A stretch of 10,830 nt of DNA, from the NCBI GenBank assembly GCA_964428935.1, contig CAYSAG010000177.1, forward strand, positions 1 to 10,830. Reading direction: 5' to 3'. Origin of the DNA: JAADHY01 sp964428935. Its GTDB lineage: Bacteria > Planctomycetota > Planctomycetia > Planctomycetales > Planctomycetaceae. The notes below the pieces were generated by a model that did not search any database, was not told where the DNA came from, and saw nothing but the letters and a program-made list of their open reading frames with translations. Position 1 is the first letter of the stretch. Each line of letters opens with the position of its first letter. This document shows positions 4,373-10,830 of the stretch, in pieces. The position numbers and the translations under genes are program-made.

Positions 4373-5977
4373 ATGAGCCCCAAACGAACGCGAAAGCAGC
4401 CGGCCAACCTGGCCGCAACTAAGTCTGGACGTAAGCCGACCGGCTACTCGCGGGTGCTGGCGGATCTGAAGGAGGCCATCGCCGAGTCGCGGCGCCGGGC
4501 CCTGATGACCGTCAACCGCGAGCTGGTGCTGCTCTACTGGCATATCGGCTCGGTCATCGTGCGCCAGCAAGAGCGGGCCAAGTGGGGCGATGCCGTGGTC
4601 GAACAGCTCGCCGCCGACCTGCGAGCAGAATTTCCGGACATGAAGGGGCTCTCCTCGGCTAACATATGGCGGATGCGGCAATTGGTATTGAGCTGCCGGG
4701 AAATCGACGAATGGCTGAAGGCCGACGAGCCCGCAGGCCAGGAAAAAGTCGCATCAGCGCTGCGAGAAACTTCAATGACGGAGGCCGCAGAAAGACTCGC
4801 ATCAGCGCCGCGACAATTAGCCGGCATAACACACCCGGACATCGGCAGTTCAATTACATCCCCGGCGCTCAGGAGCCTCATCACAAGCTTGTCTTGGACG
4901 CACCATACCGTTCTCCTCGGCGCATGCGGCACTCCTGCCGAACGCTACTTCTACATGGCCATGGCCGTGCGGGAGCGCTGGTCGGTGCGCGAGCTGCGCC
5001 GGCAGATCGAATCGGACCTCTTCACCCGCTACATGTCGGTGCGCGAGCAGCCGGAAAAATGCCTGCCGGCCCAACCGGAAGCGGGCGAGCTGCTGCCGTT
5101 CAAAGACCATTACGTGCTCGAATTCCTCGGACTCGAAGAGGAACACAGCGAGCAGGAACTGCGGAAAGCGATCCTGGCCAACCTGCGCGACTTCTTCCTC
5201 GAGTTCGGCCGTGACTGGACCTTCGTCGGTGAGGAGTATCCTTTGCAGGTGGGCGACGAGGCCTTCTCGCTGGACCTGCTCTTTTTCCATCGCCGGCTTC
5301 AGGCGCTCATCGTCGTGGAGCTTCACCCGGTGAGATATATCAGCCATGACACGCTTTCATTACGTCTACGTGCTCCGAAGCCTGAGAGACGGACATTTCT
5401 ACGTCGGCTACACCAACGACCTTCGCCGACGCCTGGAAGAACACCAGGCTGGCGAAGTCCGGTCAACTGCGAACCGCCGTCCCCTCGAGCTGGTCTACTA
5501 CGAGGCCTGCTTGTCACAGAGGGACGCAACTCGTCGCGAGAAATACCTCAAGAGCGCCTGGGGAAAAAGGTACTTGAAAAATCGGCTGAGCGACTATCTC
5601 ACCGGGTGAAGATCGGTCGGTTCAAACCGGAGTATGTCGGCAAGGTTCACCCCGTGAGATATTGCTGGCCAACTCCCGTCCCGTTCGCCAGCGAGAGGAC
5701 ATTCCAACCCCGTTGGCGAGGAGACACGGGTGTTATCTCACGGGGTAAATTCTACTGTGCCGCGCTGGACGAGCAGGTCCGGCTGCCTCATGAGAAGCCG
5801 TCGATCGGGCTGGTGCTGTGCAAATCGGCCGACCGCGTCCAGGTACGCTTGGCGCTCACCGCAGCAGCGAACCGGATCGGCGTGGCCACCTACCAGACGG
5901 CCCTGCCGGATGCGAAGCTGATCCGCCAGCGGTTGAAGCAGTTGCCCGCCCCATCGCCACGGTCAGGAACTAAATAA
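4373..5977 (+). CDS. DUF1016 (YhcG-type) PD-(D/E)XK nuclease, interrupted by two in-frame insertions
   Basis: ATG 4373 follows an AAAGAGGG ribosome site; a TTG at 4367 in the same frame is less likely. The N-terminal part has DUF1016_N features: 'YWHIG' near residue 58 and 'SSANIWRMRQ' near residue 100. The C-terminal part is the nuclease: 'DWTFVGEEYPLQVGDEAFSLD' (split around 290), with Asp301 and 'VVEL' ending at Glu316-Leu317. The expected next residue is the active-site Lys of E-x-K, but 95 foreign codons (element 1, 5324-5608) intervene before 'KIGRFKPEYVGKV'. A further 33 foreign codons (element 2, 5648-5746) come before 'KFYCAALDEQVRLPHE'. The raw frame encodes 534 residues; without the insertions, 406. 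DUF1016 proteins are found in restriction, toxin-type and other defence contexts. This one sits between csb2 and cas3 in the same direction. As it stands the active site is split, so the product is probably inactive unless the insertions are removed from DNA or RNA. Confidence 0.88.
   Translation: MSPKRTRKQPANLAATKSGRKPTGYSRVLADLKEAIAESRRRALMTVNRELVLLYWHIGSVIVRQQERAKWGDAVVEQLAADLRAEFPDMKGLSSANIWRMRQLVLSCREIDEWLKADEPAGQEKVASALRETSMTEAAERLASAPRQLAGITHPDIGSSITSPALRSLITSLSWTHHTVLLGACGTPAERYFYMAMAVRERWSVRELRRQIESDLFTRYMSVREQPEKCLPAQPEAGELLPFKDHYVLEFLGLEEEHSEQELRKAILANLRDFFLEFGRDWTFVGEEYPLQVGDEAFSLDLLFFHRRLQALIVVELHPVRYISHDTLSLRLRAPKPERRTFLRRLHQRPSPTPGRTPGWRSPVNCEPPSPRAGLLRGLLVTEGRNSSREIPQERLGKKVLEKSAERLSHRVKIGRFKPEYVGKVHPVRYCWPTPVPFASERTFQPRWRGDTGVISRGKFYCAALDEQVRLPHEKPSIGLVLCKSADRVQVRLALTAAANRIGVATYQTALPDAKLIRQRLKQLPAPSPRSGTK
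4749..4813 (+). repeat. Two near-identical 17-base direct repeats inside the DUF1016 gene
   Basis: TCGCATCAGCGCTGCGA (4749-4765) recurs as TCGCATCAGCGCCGCGA (4797-4813), 16 of 17 bases equal, 48 bases apart start to start and in the same codon phase (reading ASALRE and ASAPRQ). The surrounding 4740-4870 stretch falls in a linker between the two DUF1016 domains and looks richer in A and T than its neighbours. It is probably a small internal duplication in a variable linker. Confidence 0.5.
5321..5337 (+). repeat. Left terminal inverted repeat of element 1
   Basis: CTTCACCCGGTGAGATA is the exact reverse complement of 5595-5611. The first three bases (CTT) are best assigned to the host Leu codon, leaving 14 bases for the element. 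It includes GGTGAG (5329-5334), 11 bases before the GIY-YIG start, which may double as a weak ribosome site. Confidence 0.9.
5324..5608 (+). mobile_element. Palindrome-ended GIY-YIG mobile element, 285 bp (element 1)
   Basis: The insertion is defined by the broken host gene: 'VVEL' (CTT ending 5323) and the active-site Lys codon AAG (5609-5611) should be adjacent. The inserted DNA begins CACCCGGTGAGATA and ends with its exact reverse complement TATCTCACCGGGTG. Including host bases, the inverted match is 17 bp (5321-5337 and 5595-5611). Each end is also self-symmetrical (TCACC-N-GGTGA). One gene, the GIY-YIG nuclease at 5346-5609, fills nearly all of it. The element sits between TT and AA with no visible target duplication. 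Its 285 bases are 95 codons, and the host frame runs through without a stop. I do not recognise it as a named insertion-sequence family. A shorter relative lies 39 bases downstream. Confidence 0.8.
5346..5609 (+). CDS. GIY-YIG family nuclease encoded by the mobile element
   Basis: This 87-residue protein is a stand-alone GIY-YIG nuclease domain (UvrC N-terminal-like, COG2827 type). The 'VYVL' (7-10) and 'FYVGYT' (18-23) strands form the GIY...YIG signature. They are followed by 'DLRRRLEEH' (25-33) with the conserved Arg, and by 'RREKYLKS' (63-70), whose Glu65 would be the metal-binding residue. 'WGKRYLKNRL' closes the domain. All expected active-site positions seem present, so the enzyme may be active, cutting one or both strands at a specific site. 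Its frame is +1 relative to the host gene. The C-terminus 'YLTG' and the stop codon (5607-5609) are encoded by the right inverted repeat, so gene and element end together and the stop uses the first base of the host Lys codon. No DNA-binding domain is attached, so specificity must come from the domain or from the DNA ends. Confidence 0.9.
   Translation: MTRFHYVYVLRSLRDGHFYVGYTNDLRRRLEEHQAGEVRSTANRRPLELVYYEACLSQRDATRREKYLKSAWGKRYLKNRLSDYLTG
5595..5611 (+). repeat. Right terminal inverted repeat of element 1
   Basis: TATCTCACCGGGTGAAG mirrors 5321-5337 without a mismatch. In the GIY-YIG frame it reads Tyr-Leu-Thr-Gly-stop; the last three bases are the host's active-site Lys codon. Confidence 0.9.
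5648..5746 (+). mobile_element. Non-autonomous (MITE-like) relative of element 1, 99 bp (element 2)
   Basis: Removing these 99 bases joins 'EYVGKV' to 'KFYCAALDEQ', the normal DUF1016 order. The left end CACCCCGTGAGATA differs from element 1 at one base. The right end TATCTCACGGGGT carries the matching change, so the two ends still pair (15 of 16 bases including the flanking TT/AA; one G-to-A difference at 5747). The interior has no reading frame of use. It holds GCCAAC (5668-5673) and GTTGGC (5712-5717), which can extend the hairpin, and two similar 'CCCGTT..CGAG' segments. Like element 1 it sits between TT and AA, is a multiple of three long, and leaves the host frame open (33 codons). It was probably moved by a GIY-YIG enzyme supplied in trans, or derived from element 1 by loss of the gene; both are inference. 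Confidence 0.75.
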
Positions 5978-6062
5978 CTCCTCCTCACGAACACGCAAAA
6001 GAGAAACAAATGGTCGGACGCCCGACACACTAGCCCACGGACGCTCAAACGGGGAACTCACG

Positions 6063-9000
6063 ATGACTGTGCAACCGGAACAATTCGCCGAATTCTTCCG
6101 CGAGGTGTATCGCGACCCGGAAACAGGCGAAACCTTCGATCCGTTTCCGTGGCAGGTGCGTTTGGCCGAACGGGTCTGTGCCGCCAGCGACAACAGGGCG
6201 AACGGAGACAGCACCAGCGCCTGGCCGGACGCCTTGGCCCTGCCCACCGGCAGCGGCAAGACCACATGCATCGACATTGCCGTTTTCGCGCTGGCCTGCC
6301 AAGCCGATCGGCCGACCTCGCAGCGCACCGCGCCGCGGCGCATCCTGTTCGTCGTCGATCGCCGGGTGATCGTGGACGAAGCCTACCAGCACGCCCTGGA
6401 ACTCGCCCGGCGGTTGCACGAAGCGAGCGGCGGCATTTTGAAAGCGGTGGCCGACGCCCTGCGCCAGATCGCCGGGTCGGACACGCCGCTGACCTGCCAT
6501 CAGCTCCGCGGCGGCATGTACCGCGACGACGCCTGGGCTCGAACGCCCGCCCAGCCGTGCGTCATCGCCAGCACAGTCGACCAGATCGGTTCGCGTCTGC
6601 TGTTTCGCGCTTACGGCCGCTCGTTCAAATCGTGGCCGGTCCACGCCGGTCTGGCCGGCAACGACTCGCTTATCCTGCTCGATGAAGCCCACTGTGCCAA
6701 CCCGTTCCGCCAGACAGCCGCGGCAGTGGCGCGGTACCGTCGCGGTCCGTGGGCGGCCGAGCCGCTGGCCAGCCCGTTTCAGGTCGTGATCCTCTCGGCG
6801 ACGCCCCCGTCCGAATGCGGCGAAGTTTTTGCCGCCGACCAGCAGGACCGGGACCACGAAGTGCTCGGGCCGCGACTTCAAGCTTCCAAACCCACTCGCC
6901 TGGTCGTCGCTTCCAAGGCGAAGGGATCGGCCGCGTTGCGCGAGCTGGCCGTGACGCTGGTCGAAGAAGCCATCGACCTCGTCTCGGACCAGCGTCAGGC
7001 CATCGCCATTCTGGTAAACCGCGTCTACGCGGCCAAGCTGGTCGACGAGCTGCTCGCCGCGCTCGCCGATCCGGACCAAACCAGTGACACCTTCGACGCG
7101 CGCACTGTCAATCGCCTCCAGAGAAAGCTGGCGAAGCTCAAAGCCGGCCCATTCGACCACGTGCTTATGACCGGCCGGATGCGCCCGGTGGACCGGCAGG
7201 ACCTGACAGACGAGTGGCTCGAGCGGCTCAACGCGCGCGGTGCCCGGGGCCGGCAGCTCGATCGTCCCGTGTTCGTCACGGCGACGCAGTGCCTGGAAGT
7301 CGGCGCCAACCTCGACTTCGACGCCCTGGTCAGCGAGTGTGCGAGCCTGGACGCCCTGCGGCAGCGCTTCGGCCGGCTCAACCGCACCGGCCGGCCGATC
7401 GAAGCGGCCGGCGCGGTCGTCATCCGCCAGGACCAAGTCCGGCCGAAGCAGCCCGACCCGATCTACGGCGAGGCACTGGCCGCCACGTGGCAGCAATTGA
7501 ACGCCTGGGCAAAAGACGGCCACGTCGATTTCGGTGTCGAAGCAATGGACGCTCTCTGGGCCGACTTGTCTGAGCAGCAGCGGGCGAAGCTCGTTCCGCC
7601 AGCACCGGACGCACCGATCATGCTGCCCGCTCACGTCGACTGCTGGGTCCAGACCTCGCCGGAGCCGCAGCCGACGCCGGACGTGTCGATCTTTCTGCAC
7701 GGCCCGCAGCGCGGGGCACCGGAGGTGCAAGTCTGCTGGCGAGCGGACCTGGGCCAGCCGGACGACTGGGCCCGCGCCGCCGCGTCAGTCGACGCCGCCG
7801 CGCCGTTCCAACGCGACGTGATCGACGCCGTCTCGCTCTGCCCGCCCACTACGCTCGAATGCCTGCCCGTGCCGATGTACGTGTTTTTGCGCTGGTGGCT
7901 GAAGCGAGCCGAAGACGTCGCGCCGGAGCTTACCGATGTGGAATCGGGCTCGGCGGAAGCCCAGCCGGCCGAGGCGGGACGCAAGAGGCCGGTCGGGCTC
8001 ATTTGGCGTGGACCACGCGACAGCCTCTTGCTGAGCAACCCGCGTGACTTACGGCCGGGCGATACGATCGTGCTGCCGAACCACGTCGGCGGCTGGGACC
8101 TGCTGGGACACGTGCCGGTCGCGCCCGGCCAGTCCGTCGATGTGGCCGATCGCTGCCACTGGCAAGCGCGTCGCAAGGCGGTGGTGCGACTCCGAACCGA
8201 TTGGCTCGACCGCTGGCCGGAGACCGAAACCGGCGCACGCGAAGCGATCAAAGACGCCCTCAAGCAGTTCGCCGAAGACCCGGACGCAATGCCCGATCGC
8301 GAGCAACTGCTGGAATGGCTGCATGAGATCGCCGCCCACGAGGCGGCTCCGGACTGGCTACGAGAGGCCGTGGCGCGCGGGCTGCCGCTTCGCTCGCGTC
8401 CGGAAGTTGTGCCGCATCCATTCGGCGGCCTGGTCATTCGTGGCCGAATCCGAGTGCCCTCGGAACAGCCGCTGGCCGCCTCCGAGACCTTCAGTACGGA
8501 AGACGACACCGCGTCGGCCACCGAGCAAGTAACGCTTGGTCGGCACCTCCACGCGGTGGGTCGCCGCGCCGCCCACTATGCTCGCCTTTGCCACCTGCCC
8601 GAGCGGCTGGCGGCGACCTTGGAGCTTGCCGGTCGGCTGCACGACTTAGGCAAGGCCGACCGGCGATATCAGGCGTTCCTGTTCGGCGGCCATCGCCGGG
8701 TCGCGGATTTGGCCCGGGACGTGTTCGCCAAGTCGTCCGGGCTGCGCGACAACCGGCGCGGCTACGACGACGCGTGGGAGGCCGCCGGCCTGCCCGACAA
8801 CTTCCGGCACGAGATGCTCTCGGTCCAGCTTGCAGAGCACTGTCCCGAGCTCATTGAGCGGCTGGCCGGCGGCGGCGGCAACGATGATCGCGGCGGCGGC
8901 GTGCCGCTGGAGCTGGTCGACCGCGACCTTCTGCTTCACCTCATCGCCATGCACCACGGCTACGGGCGGCCCTTGGCCCCAGTCGTGTTCGACAACGCCG

Positions 9001-9277
9001 ATGAGGACGACCTAGCCCTGTGGCTTCCCGTCGGCGAAGAGTCGATTGACATATCCGGATCGGCCCGCCGGCAGTGGCCGCCGCCGCACCGGATCGACAG
9101 CGGCGTGCCCGAACGCTTCTGGCGCCTGGTCCGCCGCTACGGCTGGTGGGGGCTGGCCTGGCTGGAAGCGCTTTTCGTCCTGGCCGACCACCGCACCAGC
9201 GAAGATGAAGCCCAAGCCGGCTCGGACGATCAGGAACAAAGCTCGCGTATTCTTCAGCAGGCTGCAGGAGTCTCGTA

Positions 9278-9278
<1 letters not shown>
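6063..9278 (+). CDS. cas3: Type I-G Cas3 helicase-nuclease with C-terminal HD domain
   Basis: Cas3 is recruited to target-bound Cascade, unwinds DNA with ATP and degrades it with its HD nuclease. In this 1071-residue protein the helicase comes first: Walker A 'LPTGSGKTT' with Lys66, motif II 'DEAH' at 207-210, motif III 'SAT' at 245-247, and motif VI 'QRFGRLNRTGR' from 434. The HD domain follows at about 820-1050: 'HLHAVGRRAAHYA' (828 on), 'LHDLGKADRRY' with His860-Asp861, 'RHEMLS' with His916, and 'MHHGYG' at 963-968. Helicase-then-HD is the reverse of most Cas3 proteins and is typical of type I-G. All motifs look intact. ATG 6063 lies 85 bases after the DUF1016 gene, behind GGGGAA. The stop overlaps the next start (TAATG at 9276-9280). 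A 561-residue antisense frame at 6045-7730 is a composition shadow. Confidence 0.95.
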
Positions 9279-10207
<929 letters not shown>

Positions 10208-10520
10208 TGTGTCGAAGCGAACCCCTGCCGCCACGTGGACCGCGCACGGAGCCCGGGAGCCTCTACCGACGGCCTGCGGTGGGCACACGCATGGTTTGTC
10301 GAAAGGCGTTCGCGTAAAGCGACCGGCTGCTGCCCGCCGCGTGGCTGGGCCACGCGGCGATGGTAACTATTCCAGTGGGTTGATCCACAACTTATACTCG
10401 TGACCGCCGAGCAGATTGGCCAACGCCGAGCATACATGCATCGCGATCGGCTTTGCTGCCGTGCCGGCTGACGGCGGCTATTGGCCTGTTTGCAGCAGAG
10501 AGAGGAAAGGTCAACATCAC
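10208..10520 (+). other. Intergenic region after the Cas operon
   Basis: These 313 bases separate the Cas genes from the small Lys-rich gene. A 64-codon frame at 10209-10403 has no ribosome site and no recognisable motif. The main visible structure is the 11-bp hairpin at 10335-10359. No CRISPR repeat, tRNA or clear promoter pair is visible, though TATACT (10393-10398) could be a -10 element with no convincing -35 partner. Confidence 0.55.
10335..10359 (+). terminator. Strong GC hairpin downstream of the Cas operon, possible terminator
   Basis: CGCCGCGTGGC (10335-10345) pairs perfectly with GCCACGCGGCG (10349-10359) around a TGG loop. It lies 128 bases after the last Cas stop. There is no following U-tract (the next bases are ATGGTAAC), so termination would be unconventional; an attenuator or protein-binding site is also possible. 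Confidence 0.4.
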
Positions 10521-10775
10521 ATGGCGAAGAAAGCATCTGGCAAGAAGAAGCGTGGCGGGAAGAAGAAGGCGGACTGGGCGGAAGCGAAGCGGCGGGCCAG
10601 GCTGTCGGCTGAGGAGGTGCAGATGGCGAAAGAGTTGGGCATGGGGCCCAAGTCGGTCATCAAGAACATCCCGAACCGGAGCGAGCGGTGGAAGGAACCA
10701 GTGGGTGAGTGGATAAGAAAGCTGTACCGCAAGAGGTTCGGGAACAGGCGGCCGGCGATTCCGAAGCGGGGTTGA
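10521..10775 (+). CDS. Small basic conserved protein, function unknown
   Basis: An 84-residue protein starts at ATG 10521, ten bases after GAGGAAAGG. The same frame extends back to 10416, but that extension has no ribosome site and reads unlike the rest. The first 17 residues are a Lys-rich tail (MAKKASGKKKRGGKKK), followed by 'AKELGMGPKSVIKNIPN' (about 36-52) and 'WKEPVGEWIRKLYRKRFG' (about 57-74). I recall small proteins with the 'AKELG..P.SLIKNIP....WK.PV..WI..LYEKR' pattern in many bacteria, but know no established role. The high charge suggests nucleic-acid binding, which is inference. It is separated from the Cas genes by 313 bases and probably belongs with the gene beginning at 10808. 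Confidence 0.75.
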   Translation: MAKKASGKKKRGGKKKADWAEAKRRARLSAEEVQMAKELGMGPKSVIKNIPNRSERWKEPVGEWIRKLYRKRFGNRRPAIPKRG

Positions 10776-10807
10776 GAAGGCGGCCAGGAAGACGATAGGG
10801 AGGCAGG

Positions 10808-10830
10808 ATCAGCGAGTATCAGTACATTCA
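10808..10830 (+). CDS. First codons of a possible 'MSEYQY'-family gene, ATC start, cut by window end
   Basis: ATC AGC GAG TAT CAG TAC ATT reads (M)SEYQYI, the typical opening of the family to which the 463-915 gene also seems to belong (MSESQYGDF). A purine-rich AGGGAGG (10797-10803) lies 4 bases upstream, similar to the layout before 463. The in-frame codons between the TAG at 10796 and this point (GGA GGC AGG) include no ATG, GTG or TTG, so ATC would have to be the start. ATC is a rare but documented start codon; a sequencing error (ATG read as ATC) is an alternative. Only seven codons are visible. Confidence 0.35.

Noticed and set aside
5324..5608. Element 1 as a group I intron with a GIY-YIG homing enzyme
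   Set aside because: The nuclease gene leaves only about 22 bases outside it, far too little for an intron ribozyme core.
5324..5608. Element 1 as an intein in the DUF1016 protein
   Set aside because: The inserted segment begins His-Pro-Val rather than Cys/Ser/Thr, lacks a terminal His-Asn, and the next host residue is Lys. The nuclease is also in a different frame from the host.
6045..7730. 561-residue open frame on the minus strand
   Set aside because: It lies antisense to the helicase part of cas3, whose motifs are unmistakable. The antisense translation shows no motif and is typical of mirror frames in GC-rich coding DNA.
10209..10403. 64-codon gene after the Cas operon
   Set aside because: It has no ribosome site, no recognisable motif, and spans the hairpin at 10335-10359.
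10416..10520. Longer start for the small Lys-rich protein
   Set aside because: The extension lacks a ribosome site, whereas ATG 10521 follows GAGGAAAGG and gives the expected small basic protein.

Overview
This window is high-GC bacterial DNA with Shine-Dalgarno sequences before most genes and tightly packed, same-strand genes. The family mix suggests a planctomycete or a relative: a type I-G (formerly I-U) CRISPR effector set, a CcbP-like acidic protein, and a family whose proteins I remember beginning 'MSEYQY'. The taxonomic call is an inference. A run of exactly 100 Ns, flanked by two copies of the same 55 bp, shows that this is a scaffolded draft or metagenome assembly.

Layout. Bases 3-338 hold the end of an acidic CcbP-like calcium-binding protein. 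Bases 463-915 hold a short protein that looks like an internally deleted member of the 'MSEYQY' family. Bases 916-1458 carry no convincing gene but do carry palindromes just before the CRISPR genes. The Cas block then runs: csb1/cas7 (1459-2697), csb2/cas5-cas6 (2694-4348, cut by the artificial gap), a DUF1016/YhcG-type PD-(D/E)XK nuclease gene (4373-5977), cas3 with a C-terminal HD domain (6063-9278), and a 309-residue protein (9278-10207) that I take to be the type I-G Cas3-associated, Cas8/Csx17-like component. Overlapping starts and stops link csb1 to csb2 and cas3 to the 309-residue gene. No cas1, cas2, cas4 or repeat-spacer array is present. After a hairpin-bearing gap come a small lysine-rich protein (10521-10775) and, at the right edge, what looks like the first codons of another 'MSEYQY' gene with an ATC start.

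The most interesting part is inside the DUF1016 gene. It contains two related insertions. The first (285 bp, 5324-5608) has perfect 17-bp terminal inverted repeats when the host bases at the junctions are included, and encodes an 87-residue GIY-YIG nuclease whose stop codon lies in the right repeat. It sits exactly between Glu-Leu and Lys of the host nuclease's E-x-K active-site motif. The second (99 bp, 5648-5746) has nearly the same ends and no gene, so it looks like a non-autonomous (MITE-like) partner. Between the two elements one end position differs, and the matching base in the opposite end has changed too, so the pairing is kept. Both insertions are multiples of three, both sit between TT and AA with no visible target duplication, and the host frame stays open through both. 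Removing them restores a normal-looking DUF1016 C-terminus. This looks like a family of small palindrome-ended GIY-YIG mobile elements with non-autonomous copies.

How the parts fit: Csb1 (backbone), Csb2 (5'-handle/crRNA processing), Cas3 (helicase-nuclease) and the 309-residue protein would form an interference module relying on arrays and adaptation genes elsewhere. The DUF1016 nuclease sits in the middle of the operon and may be a second defence component, now probably inactivated by the element.
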